Assembly (NCBI GenBank): GCA_025998735.1
Contig: BNWJ01000081.1
Span: forward strand, 1-6,227
DNA length: 6,227 bases
Source: Alphaproteobacteria bacterium
Lineage (GTDB): Bacteria; Pseudomonadota; Alphaproteobacteria; UBA3830
Direction of reading: 5' to 3'
Positions 1 to 6,226 of the stretch are shown in pieces. The notes beneath the pieces are model-generated. The model was given only the letters and a program-made list of their open reading frames with translations, was not told the DNA's origin and did no database searches. Every line of letters starts with the position of its first letter. Positions within the stretch are counted from its first letter, which is position 1. A program made the position numbers and the translations under genes.

Positions 1-1
1 T

Positions 2-247
2 ATTCCAGCGCTAAAGCCAGGTCAGACGGTCATATGGGATAATGCCAGCATTCATAAAAATCCAGAAATAAGAAGATTGATAGAAGCGGCAGGATGTAAG
101 CTTATCTTCCTTCCGCCATATTCTCCAGATTTAAATCCAATAGAACACTTTTGGGCAAATTTAAAAAGGTATGTAAGGTCCGAGATTGCAAAATTTAAAA
201 CTCTAACCGAAGCTGTTGAGAGTTACTTAAGGATGCACACAATGTGA
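2..247 (+). CDS. IS630-family transposase, C-terminal part (5' end outside window)
   Basis: This is the C-terminal 81 residues of a DDE transposase, which cuts and joins the ends of its own insertion sequence at TA targets. The frame is open from the window edge to a TGA. The second catalytic Asp is seen in VIWDNASIHK (residue 13 of the visible part). The third catalytic acidic residue is the Glu in LPPYSPDLNPIEHFW (residue 48). The 34-residue spacing between them is the DD34E arrangement of the IS630/Tc1/mariner superfamily. The segment after the Glu (FWANLKRYVR) is also typical. The N-terminal helix-turn-helix and the first Asp lie outside the window, so intactness of the whole gene cannot be judged. 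The stop codon is about 23 bases inside the presumed IS end, and the same end recurs inverted at 5537-5584. Family assignment is near certain; subgroup is not determined. Confidence 0.95.
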   Translation: MPALKPGQTVIWDNASIHKNPEIRRLIEAAGCKLIFLPPYSPDLNPIEHFWANLKRYVRSEIAKFKTLTEAVESYLRMHTM

Positions 248-274
248 CGCGATCCTAAACCGGCTTTACTATAT
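226..274 (+). repeat. IS630 3' terminus, left copy (inverted relative to 5537-5584)
   Basis: The last codons of the transposase and the non-coding end of the insertion sequence form a 49-bp stretch that reappears as a reverse complement at 5537-5584 with only three differences (CAC/CAT, AAACC/AAGCC, TTTAC/TTTGC). Similarity stops in the run TATAT at the outer side, which fits an IS630 end next to its TA target duplication. The element itself probably ends at about position 270. On the inner side similarity starts at CTTAAGG. Confidence 0.85.
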
Positions 275-283
275 TCGATCGTC

Positions 284-683
284 CGATTGCTCATGAGACG
301 TCGCTCCTCTCTTCGCCTCTCGACTTATGGAGTCGCTTATCTGGCGCCACCCAAGAATCTCATGAGCCCTCCCGGGGGCACGCACTGATCTTCCACAACG
401 TGCAGTTCGCACACACCTTGGTACGATGGGTGAATGAGAGCGCCTTCGTCTCCATGCAGACTCGACCTTGCTCCATCTTTGGCCGACCGATTCATCACGG
501 ATTCCTCCTTGATTACAGCCCGGTGTTTCTCTTCAAACCTTTCGGATTCCACCTCGCGATGGACCCCCTGTCCTCCAGATTCCTCTGGCCAGTGAGACAT
601 TGCTCCCACTTTCAGATATGGCGCTCCTCATCTGAGCGCCAGAGGGACTTTAACCCTCCGGATCAGTGCCCCGCCCGGCACAC
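284..683 (-). ncRNA. Group IIC-like intron, 5' portion (domain I region), truncated remnant
   Basis: Read on the minus strand, this segment begins GTGTGCCGGGC, matching the GUGYG start of group II introns. It then shows a series of features resembling group IIC ribozymes: a GGGTTAAAGTCCC hairpin near the 5' end, a perfect 7-bp stem GGCGCTC/GAGCGCC (620-640), a G-U-containing stem GTGGGA/TCTCAC, a GGTGGAATCCGAAAGG block, and late CCCCGGGAGGGCTC and AAGTCGAGAGG blocks that in IIC introns precede or surround the reverse transcriptase gene. No reverse transcriptase frame follows. The IS630 end begins immediately after, so the intron's ORF and its domains V-VI are not in the window, removed or displaced by IS630. 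The open frames here on both strands look like no protein family and are judged to be accidents of structured RNA. The call rests on remembered consensus, not a covariance search; another structured RNA is possible. Confidence 0.5.
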
Positions 684-712
684 ACTATGGGCTCGTCGGA
701 CTTCCTATATTA

Positions 713-779
713 GACCTGTTGCGTAGGCCTATTTTGGGTCCTGATAATCAGTGACTCCAAGAGGCTTTTGCAACAGGTC
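713..779. mobile_element. 67-bp MITE-like inverted-repeat element flanked by TA
   Basis: The ends are perfect 10-bp inverted repeats, GACCTGTTGC at 713-722 and GCAACAGGTC at 770-779. Similarity continues inward to 18 bp with 15 matches (GTAGGCCT against AAAAGCCT). TA lies directly outside both ends (711-712 and 780-781), as expected for a TA target duplication. There is no coding capacity. It could be a miniature non-autonomous element, or the two ends of a larger insertion sequence left after an internal deletion. It separates the two structured segments to either side. Confidence 0.6.
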
Positions 780-781
780 TA

Positions 782-1135
782 TTCCTTTCGATTGGATCCT
801 CCTTTCCGGGATTCTCTTTCCGTACCACTTGCATGGAAAACACAGGATATCTCCAGTTCCATTGGAATACTATGTAAGCTCGCCAGGCTTTCAAACTCCG
901 GGTGAATCTGATGTTTCTCGCATATCGACTCATCAGATACTGCCTGCTTCCTTTCCTACGGATTCGGCTTCACCAATCATGGGCATTTCGGAGCTACATC
1001 GCTTCATGCTTGCGCATTCCGGCTCTCTTACTTTCTGTCCTACGCTTAAACCTTACATTACTGCAACGGCTGATTGCTAATCTTTACCGTGTTGGACTAT
1101 CCACAACTGTGTTCCAGCAGCTTCGCCGGACGCAC
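782..1135 (-). other. Structured non-coding segment, possibly a second group II intron fragment
   Basis: No protein family is recognisable here in any frame; the short open frames on both strands look spurious. On the minus strand the segment starts GTGCGTCCGGCGAAG, compatible with a GUGYG intron start, 30 bases after the stop codon of the exported-protein gene. It contains an ATGC-GCAA-GCAT hairpin with a GNRA tetraloop (1006-1017) and a perfect 8-bp stem ATCTGATG/CATCAGAT (906-913 with 931-938). It also has purine-rich internal stretches (GTAGCTCCGAAATGCCC, GGTGAAGCCG) of the type seen in group II intron domain I. No domain V hairpin was found. It is cut at its 3' side by the TA-flanked element. 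The group II reading is tentative; it may be another structured RNA or decayed mobile DNA. Confidence 0.3.
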
Positions 1136-1164
1136 CCATACGGCGGCCCGGTCCTATCACTGCT

Positions 1165-2058
1165 TTAGTCTGTAAGTTTCTTTATGACCATTATAATATT
1201 GGCAGTAGCGCTATCATCAGTACCTTCATACTTCTGCGGCCATTTTTCTGTGCCGGGCTTAAGTGTTTCGAATGCTATTGTTGCTTTCCCATCTTTTAAA
1301 TCATGCACACTCATATATTCTGGTTTGAGATTGTTCAAAAAGTTTGTTTTATCAGATTTGTAAACACGGTACGTCTCGCCATCTACAAAAACAGGACAAC
1401 CATATGCCCTTGCAGCGAGATTATAATATATCTTTCCCGGTCCAAAGTTGATTTCTTGCAATATGCCCTTCTTTACTCCATCCTTGGCATATTGAAAACG
1501 CTGATCTTCTGTCGATTTGATCGTATGGTATGGTCTAGCAATAAGGCAACAATTTTTCTTCAGGAATTTTAGTGCTCCGAGCGCAGGCTCTAATCCCTCA
1601 AATATGACGTAGTCGTATCGATGGCGTTCAAGAATTTCTTCAAGCTGGTTAGTACGGACATCGGCATTTATGTCTGGCTTGAATTCTTCAGAGATATCGA
1701 TCAAGATGTATAGGTCAGGATTTCCGTAGGCGGTTTCAGCGTACCTGGCAACAGCAAGCCATTTGCCATCTCTGGTATTCCAGCGACCTTGCCCTCGTCC
1801 GGCGCCTACAATGAGTGTTCTCTTTAGTTCTGGCGTCTGGGCGGCGCAATAGTTTTCATACGCATCTGCGACCTCGTCCCATGTAGGGTTGCTTTTCCGG
1901 GGATACCAAGATGGTCGATAGTCCTCAACATTTCTCTGGTTGGCAAATTTACTCGCATTCACAGGACTGTGATTGGGATCTGAGCCAAATGATTCATAAA
2001 ATGCCGTTAACTGCACAAAAAACAATAAAATAAAAGCAAAAATATTTTTGTAATTCAT
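1165..2058 (-). CDS. Exported protein with methyltransferase-like Rossmann pattern, function unknown
   Basis: This is a 297-residue protein that I do not recognise as a named family. Residues 1-20 form a typical Sec signal peptide: Lys4, then a hydrophobic core (FAFILLFFVQL) and small residues near 19-26. The mature part then shows, in order, a glycine-rich strand-loop TLIVGAGRGQG (81-91), an acidic strand end LYILIDISEE (116-125, Asp121), PDINADV (128-134), a strand RYDYVIFEG (147-155), and a helix-strand KFLKKNCCLIARPYH (164-178). That order matches class I SAM-dependent methyltransferases (motif I, post I, II and IV), although the spacing after motif I is longer than usual. Export conflicts with cytosolic use of SAM, so the fold may be degenerate or may act in a host cell. 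The start is supported by AAAGGGAG eight bases upstream of ATG. A near-consensus promoter just upstream suggests it is transcribed independently. Methyltransferase activity is inference only. Confidence 0.82.
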   Translation of the reverse strand: MNYKNIFAFILLFFVQLTAFYESFGSDPNHSPVNASKFANQRNVEDYRPSWYPRKSNPTWDEVADAYENYCAAQTPELKRTLIVGAGRGQGRWNTRDGKWLAVARYAETAYGNPDLYILIDISEEFKPDINADVRTNQLEEILERHRYDYVIFEGLEPALGALKFLKKNCCLIARPYHTIKSTEDQRFQYAKDGVKKGILQEINFGPGKIYYNLAARAYGCPVFVDGETYRVYKSDKTNFLNNLKPEYMSVHDLKDGKATIAFETLKPGTEKWPQKYEGTDDSATANIIMVIKKLTD

Positions 2059-2066
2059 CCGTAAAA

Positions 2067-2074
2067 CTCCCTTT
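2067..2074 (-). promoter_or_regulatory. Shine-Dalgarno site for the exported-protein gene
   Basis: AAAGGGAG on the minus strand lies eight bases before the ATG at 2058. It is the strongest ribosome binding site in the window and fixes this start codon. Confidence 0.8.
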
Positions 2075-2084
2075 AAAAAATATC

Positions 2085-2113
2085 AATATAACACAACATT
2101 TTTGTAATATCAA
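2085..2113 (-). promoter_or_regulatory. Sigma-70-type promoter for the exported-protein gene
   Basis: On the minus strand, TTGATA (2108-2113, 5/6 to TTGACA) and TATATT (2085-2090, 5/6 to TATAAT) are separated by exactly 17 bases. Transcription would start near 2078, leaving a leader of about 20 bases that contains the Shine-Dalgarno site. It lies in the 83-bp gap after the transporter gene, so the exported protein does not depend on read-through. Confidence 0.7.
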
Positions 2114-2141
2114 GCGTTTTTGTAAAAATTTTTAGTTTTTT

Positions 2142-3488
2142 CTATCGATCGTTTTGCTGATTCATCAATCTATGCAAAATCATTAGGCTTGGAATGAATG
2201 TCATTGGCACAAACAGGAAGAAGTTTGTCCAACCGAGTATGTCGGCAATGGCTCCGGATATGGTTCTGCAGAACATGCCTCCTAGGTCATAGAAAGCCCA
2301 GAGCAATGCATATTGGGTGGAGCGATATTTGTTGTCGTCACACAGGCTATACAAAAATGCGAGAAATGACGTTCCCATTGCTCCTTCGGTGATGTTTTCT
2401 GTAAAAACCGTGATGTACAAGGCGATCATGTTGTGTCCGATTTTTGATAGCGCTATGTATGCCAGACAGGACAATGCGTGCGCTATGGCCGTATAAAACA
2501 TAATGTTGTACAGCCCTCTTTTTTTCACCAGATATCCGCCGATTACTCCGCCCAATAGCGCAGCGATTGTGCCAAACACCTGAACCACGTTTGCTATTTC
2601 AAGGAGAGTAAATCCCATATCCACATAAAACGGTTTCGCCATTTTTTGGGTAATGATGTATCCGACCTTGAACAAAACGACAACAGCTATGAGACTCGTC
2701 CACTTTTCCCGCTTCATGAAAACCTTAAAAGGACACACGAGGCATTCGAAGACGGTTTTTTTCAATAATCGGGTGAATTCAAACTTTGAGTTTTCGGAAT
2801 TTTTGTAGGATTTCATCATGTTATCGATGTCGCCAGAAATCGCCTGTGATTTTGCAGAGTCATTGTTGATCTCTGGCTCATTAATGCACAATACGAATGT
2901 TGTGCACAGCAAAACCGAGAATGCCATGACGGCGTAGGCACTATTCCAGCCAAAATAATAGGCAAGATATAGGGCAACGCTCTTGGAGAAAAACACGCCG
3001 GCTTTATATCCGAAAATGTAAATTCCGGCTATTGGCCCCAACATATCTTTTTTCGCTCGATCCATATGATATGCATATAGGGATATGTCCTGGCATCCGT
3101 CTGCAAACGCTACGAGAGATGCGAACACCATTAATTTTACCAAACTCGTATCCGGACTGGAGCTGGCCATTCCAAGAAGTCCGCAAAATAACACCAGCTG
3201 ACTGGCAATGGCCCAGCCGCGTAGTCGTCCGATTTTTCGAGATAAAAACGGGAAATCATAACTCTCTATGAACGGCGCCCACAGAAATTTCAGCGTAAAC
3301 GGCCAATGCAGCAGTGTGAACAAGCCTATCACCGTGTTGGATACGCCACACTCCTTCAACCAGAGATCCAAAATCGTAAGCGTTAAAAGAAACGGCAATC
3401 CACAGGAAAATCCGACAAAAAACTTCGAGCTAACTATCGGATCACGATACGTTTTTAGAAAATCGTCTAACAGTGCTTTGGTACTCAC
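2142..3488 (-). CDS. ampG: AmpG-like major facilitator superfamily transporter
   Basis: This is a 448-residue inner-membrane protein with about 12 hydrophobic segments and a polar central loop at about 203-245, the usual MFS two-bundle layout. AmpG-family features are visible: FVGFSCGLPFLLT (24-36), GVSNTVIGLFTL (48-59), TLKFLWAPFIE (65-75), DGCQDISLYAY (130-140), TENITEGAMGTSFLAFLYSLC (363-383) and YRSTQYALLWAFYDLG (388-403). E. coli AmpG imports anhydro-muropeptides from cell-wall turnover. In Rickettsia-like bacteria several paralogues carry the ampG name, with substrates mostly unproven. The canonical DAYR region is altered to YAYHMD here, so the substrate may differ. The start codon is GTG, with GGTGAT about eight bases upstream. 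An ATG overlapping it by one base (ATGTGA) is out of frame and stops at once. No cell-wall gene lies nearby. The family is firm; the substrate is unknown. Confidence 0.87.
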   Translation of the reverse strand: MSTKALLDDFLKTYRDPIVSSKFFVGFSCGLPFLLTLTILDLWLKECGVSNTVIGLFTLLHWPFTLKFLWAPFIESYDFPFLSRKIGRLRGWAIASQLVLFCGLLGMASSSPDTSLVKLMVFASLVAFADGCQDISLYAYHMDRAKKDMLGPIAGIYIFGYKAGVFFSKSVALYLAYYFGWNSAYAVMAFSVLLCTTFVLCINEPEINNDSAKSQAISGDIDNMMKSYKNSENSKFEFTRLLKKTVFECLVCPFKVFMKREKWTSLIAVVVLFKVGYIITQKMAKPFYVDMGFTLLEIANVVQVFGTIAALLGGVIGGYLVKKRGLYNIMFYTAIAHALSCLAYIALSKIGHNMIALYITVFTENITEGAMGTSFLAFLYSLCDDNKYRSTQYALLWAFYDLGGMFCRTISGAIADILGWTNFFLFVPMTFIPSLMILHRLMNQQNDR

Positions 3489-3537
3489 ATTTTATCATCA
3501 CCGAATTCAACGTCACATTTTGAGGCAGCTTCAACAT

Positions 3538-3571
3538 TAAAAACAGCGCCCGCATACGTTTCGGAAGGCGC
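3538..3571 (-). terminator. Candidate intrinsic terminator downstream of bipA
   Basis: On the minus strand a bulged hairpin with outer GCGC/GCGC and inner CCG/CGG pairs (3546-3571) is followed by TGTTTTTAA. It is 28 bases past the bipA stop and 50 bases before the transporter start. The stem is short, so termination may be partial. Confidence 0.4.
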
Positions 3572-3582
3572 AGAAAACGTGT

Positions 3583-3597
3583 CCAGCTTTAAGCTGG
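3583..3597. repeat. Perfect palindrome directly after the bipA stop
   Basis: CCAGCTT-T-AAGCTGG begins one base after the bipA TGA. In RNA it would form a 7-bp hairpin, but the loop is a single base, so fewer pairs would really form. A short TTTT comes six bases later. It may act as an mRNA 3'-end stabiliser or as part of a two-hairpin terminator with 3546-3571. Confidence 0.4.
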
Positions 3598-3598
3598 T

Positions 3599-5416
3599 TC
3601 ATTTCTCAATTCTACTCATTTTTTTCCGAGTATTTTGATCAAGATACCGCTTCCTCAGTCTCAGGGCGTTCGGCGTGACCTCTACTCGTTCGTCGTCCTG
3701 AATATATGATAAAGCCTGCTCCAATGAAATAGCGCGCGGAGGAGATAATTTGATATTTTCATCTTTTCCAGACGCTCTCATATTTGTGAGCTGTTTGGTT
3801 TTTGTCGGATTTACGTCCAACTCATTGCTTTTATTGTTTTCTCCAATGATCATGCCTTCATAAACCGGATCGCCTGGTTTTACAAATAATGTTCCACGCT
3901 CTTCCAGAAAGAATAGCGCGTATGGAATGGCGTTTCCCGGAGAATTTGATACGAGCACGCCCTTGGTTCGACCTTCGATTGTTCCTTTATATGGTTCATA
4001 TCCGCAAAATGACCGGTTCATGATGCCGGTACCACGTGTGTCCGTAAGAAATTCGCTGTGGTAGCCAATGAGTCCTCTGGTCGGAATGAGGAACTTTAGA
4101 CGTGTTTTGCCCATTCCAGACGGACGCATATCCTGGAGCGCGCCTTTTCTCAGCGTAATTTTCTCCACGATTAGTCCTGTGAACTCGTCGTCCAGATCAA
4201 TGAACAATTCCTCCATAGGCTCTAATTTCTCACCGGTTTTCTCGTCGGTTTTGTATAAAACATGAGGCCTGCTGATGGACAATTCGAATCCTTCTCTTCT
4301 CATAGTCTCAATGAGTATACCAAGCTGAAGTTCTCCTCGACCAGCCACTTCATACGAGTCCTGATCTGCTGATCTTTTGATGGAAATCGATATGTTTCCC
4401 TCGGCTTCCTTTTCTAATCTTTCCCAAATCATGCGGGATGTCAGCTTCTTTCCATCCTGTCCCGCCAGAGGAGAGTCATTTATGGAGAAAATCATGGACA
4501 AAGTCGGCGGATCAATCGGCAGGGACTTCAATGGTGTCGTAACCTCTGTGGACGCTATCGTATCAGCAACTGTTGCTACCTGAAGACCGGCAATGGCCAC
4601 GATATCTCCGCAGCTGGCACTTTCCACGGGAATGCGCTTCAACCCCTCGAATGACAGAAGCTTTGTGAGCCTCGCTCTTTCGACACTTCCGTTGGTTGGA
4701 TTAAGGGCGTGCACAGAATCGTTTATTTTTGCATTTCCTCGGAGGATTTTTCCAGTAAGCACACGTCCGAGATATTGGTCGTAGTCCAACATGGTTACCA
4801 GCATTTGAAACGGAGCCTGCTCATCAATTTCCGGATGAGATACGTGCGATACGATGGTTTCCAGCAGTGGATTCAGATCCTTGCGCTCGTCGTCCAGATC
4901 CAGAACTGCCCAGCCGTTTCTGCCGGACGCGTATAATATTGGGAAGTCCAATTGCTTTTCGTTGGCACCAAGCGCCACAAATAAATCGAAGACTTCATCA
5001 ATTACCTCGGAAACTCTGGCGTCTTGTTTGTCGATTTTGTTTATAACGACTATCGGATTGAGATTTAAAGCCAGTGCCTTGGTCAATACGAATTTCGTCT
5101 GAGGCATTGGTCCTTCTGACGCATCCACCAGCAGTAGAACTCCGTCCACCATACTGAGAATGCGCTCGACTTCTCCTCCGAAATCAGCGTGTCCCGGAGT
5201 GTCGACGATGTTCAACTTTATATTTTTCCATACGAAGCTGGTGCATTTAGCAAGAATGGTAATGCCTCGCTCCCTTTCCAGAACATTGCTGTCCATTGCG
5301 CACGTGTCCATCTGCTGATTACTTCTAAACAAACCACTTTGTTTGAACATTGCATCGACCAGAGTCGTTTTTCCATGATCGACGTGCGCAATAATTGCAA
5401 AATTACGAAATTCCAT
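3599..5416 (-). CDS. bipA: Ribosome-associated translational GTPase BipA/TypA
   Basis: This is a full-length, 605-residue BipA (the usual family length is about 600-615). It binds the ribosome as an EF-G/LepA-like GTPase and supports 50S assembly and stress or cold adaptation in the cytosol. GTPase motifs are complete: G1 AHVDHGKT (10-17) with catalytic-site His76 in DTPGH (G3, 72-76), G2 RGITI (50-54), G4 NKID (126-129) and the G5-equivalent YASGRNGW (162-169). Beta-barrel and EF-G-like domains follow. The BipA-specific C-terminal domain contains [18 protein letters not shown] and [17 protein letters not shown] family signatures. The TILAKCTS and [10 protein letters not shown] blocks are in the alphaproteobacterial style. 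The start ATG aligns with the family N-terminus ([16 protein letters not shown]); an upstream AGG about six bases away is a weak ribosome site. The gene appears intact. It stands between IS remnants and an unrelated transporter, with no ribosomal neighbours. Confidence 0.97.
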   Translation of the reverse strand: MEFRNFAIIAHVDHGKTTLVDAMFKQSGLFRSNQQMDTCAMDSNVLERERGITILAKCTSFVWKNIKLNIVDTPGHADFGGEVERILSMVDGVLLLVDASEGPMPQTKFVLTKALALNLNPIVVINKIDKQDARVSEVIDEVFDLFVALGANEKQLDFPILYASGRNGWAVLDLDDERKDLNPLLETIVSHVSHPEIDEQAPFQMLVTMLDYDQYLGRVLTGKILRGNAKINDSVHALNPTNGSVERARLTKLLSFEGLKRIPVESASCGDIVAIAGLQVATVADTIASTEVTTPLKSLPIDPPTLSMIFSINDSPLAGQDGKKLTSRMIWERLEKEAEGNISISIKRSADQDSYEVAGRGELQLGILIETMRREGFELSISRPHVLYKTDEKTGEKLEPMEELFIDLDDEFTGLIVEKITLRKGALQDMRPSGMGKTRLKFLIPTRGLIGYHSEFLTDTRGTGIMNRSFCGYEPYKGTIEGRTKGVLVSNSPGNAIPYALFFLEERGTLFVKPGDPVYEGMIIGENNKSNELDVNPTKTKQLTNMRASGKDENIKLSPPRAISLEQALSYIQDDERVEVTPNALRLRKRYLDQNTRKKMSRIEK

Positions 5417-5451
5417 AGTGAGCCTAACCTTTTTTCATTAAAGACTGAATG

Positions 5452-5480
5452 ATAATAACACAGCATTTGATAATTTTCTA
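5452..5480 (-). promoter_or_regulatory. Candidate bipA promoter
   Basis: On the minus strand TAGAAA (5475-5480, 4/6 to TTGACA) and TATTAT (5452-5457, 5/6 to TATAAT) are 17 bases apart. Transcription would start about 30 bases before the ATG. The promoter is moderate and lies within 100 bases of the IS630 remnant, but it is not contributed by it. Confidence 0.4.
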
Positions 5481-5536
5481 TAAATAGCGACTGCATCATA
5501 TGCGTTTTCTGCTTTGCATTCGATTAAGAGATATGA

Positions 5537-5584
5537 TATAGCAAAGCCGGCTTAGGATCGCGTCACATTGTATGCATCCTTAAG
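5537..5584 (-). mobile_element. IS630 3' terminus, right copy (truncated, inverted)
   Basis: The reverse complement of this stretch matches 226-274 with three differences and still encodes the last transposase residues (LRMHTM then TGA), one difference being a silent CAC/CAT change. Similarity ends abruptly at CTTAAGG (5578-5584), where unrelated sequence follows, so only about 48 bp of the element survives. TATA at 5537-5540 is compatible with a TA target site at the outer end. Confidence 0.85.
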
Positions 5585-5620
5585 GGCATCAGACTAGCCA
5601 TTTGCACTGCTAGCCCCTTA
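5581..5620. repeat. Nested hairpin at the breakpoint of the IS630 fragment
   Basis: TAAGGG (5581-5586) pairs with CCCTTA (5615-5620), and inside it CTAGC (5594-5598) pairs with GCTAG (5609-5613). The hairpin starts exactly where the IS630 similarity ends. The remaining bases up to about 5770 show no recognisable gene or element. Confidence 0.4.
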
Positions 5621-5776
5621 TCTCGCCTCAAATATACGCGTATCAACTCATTTCACGCATCAGGCTTCACGACAGTTCAGACGCAGATTCCTCGCGTGAC
5701 CATATCCAACTCCGCTCGAAGGGATTTGCCACTGAGTTGGTGATACCACAGAAAGAGGTTGATAAGATATCCTAAG

Positions 5777-5874
5777 AAATTGTTACTGAATAACGTGGAC
5801 AGATGATGTCGTGGATGAAACTACGGCACTTCATCTGTACGCAAGCGGTGTGTCCAGTTTATTTGGCAACAATT
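5777..5874. mobile_element. 98-bp MITE-like imperfect palindrome A, flanked by CCTAAG
   Basis: Terminal arms at 5778-5801 and 5851-5874 match as inverted repeats at 19 of 24 positions, sharing AATTGTT at the tip and TGGACA at the inner end. A further inner repeat, ACAGATGA against TCATCTGT, continues the symmetry on one side with a small offset. CCTAAG occurs immediately outside both ends (5771-5776 and 5875-5880), as a target duplication would. There is no coding capacity. It is probably a non-autonomous or internally deleted insertion sequence; the parent family is not identified. Confidence 0.6.
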
Positions 5875-5880
5875 CCTAAG

Positions 5881-5977
5881 GCCTCGTGCGAAAATAAAAT
5901 GAACTTTCAGTGAGGTGTGTTGCATGGAATTACAGCATTTCCGCAAGACAAAAGTTCAAGTTATTTTCACACAGATC
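5881..5977. mobile_element. 97-bp MITE-like imperfect palindrome B, flanked by CTAAG
   Basis: Arms at 5881-5907 and 5951-5977 match as inverted repeats at 20 of 27 positions, and 16 of 18 over the inner part (GAAAATAA and TGAACTTT). CTAAG flanks both ends (5876-5880 and 5978-5982). The arms share the pattern AATAA-NN-TG-N-AC with palindrome A, suggesting related parents. The central 43 bases have no coding capacity. Confidence 0.6.
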
Positions 5978-5983
5978 CTAAGC

Positions 5984-6226
5984 TCAAATAGCAAGCAAAT
6001 TTGTCGTCTGAGAAGAAACGATTGTGTTATAACGCTTATCCATGTCACAGAGCATCTTATAAATTTCGTCAACAACGAATTGTGATTGACGATAGATATA
6101 CATCTTCAACCTGAGGAGTTGGATTGGGCGAACAGAGAGGAAATGAGAGGAGTGAATCAGATCATAGACTCCAAATGAAAGAAGAGATTCTGAAGTTTGA
6201 AGCTTTTGGAATACAGTCGGAGATAG
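5984..6226 (-). pseudogene. Possible partial or decayed reading frame at right edge
   Basis: A minus-strand frame is open from the window edge to TGA at 5984-5986, about 80 codons, and its C-terminal part reads plausibly as protein (for example YRQSQFVVDEIYKMLCDMD). It resembles no family I recognise. Its stop codon lies just outside palindrome B, so the frame may have been cut short by that insertion. It may equally be a chance opening; the + strand of the same region also has a long frame broken by one stop. Confidence 0.22.

Noticed and set aside
337..1168. Five open frames of 60-110 codons on both strands (for example 400-726 +, 751-1080 +, 902-1168 +, 337-609 -, 748-933 -)
   Set aside because: They overlap each other on opposite strands, have no ribosome sites or recognisable domains, and lie over stem-loop-rich sequence and a miniature element. 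They are best explained as chance openings in structured RNA-like DNA.
2120..2135. AT-rich palindrome TAAAAATTTTTA after the transporter stop as a terminator
   Set aside because: It has no GC stem and no loop, so it is unlikely to terminate transcription.
3032..5452. Numerous + strand frames inside the transporter and bipA genes, and 5218-5499 on the minus strand
   Set aside because: They are shadows of strongly conserved genes in other frames and show no family resemblance.
5621..5776. A + strand frame of about 50 codons (ending ELVIPQKEVDKIS) and broken minus-strand frames over the same bases
   Set aside because: No ATG start with a ribosome site, no recognised family and stops in the alternative frames; it may be transposon debris, but I cannot support a call.
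5771..5982. CRISPR-like array suggested by three evenly spaced CCTAAG copies
   Set aside because: The repeat is only six bases, and the intervals are palindromes with their own inverted arms, not unique spacers between long repeats.
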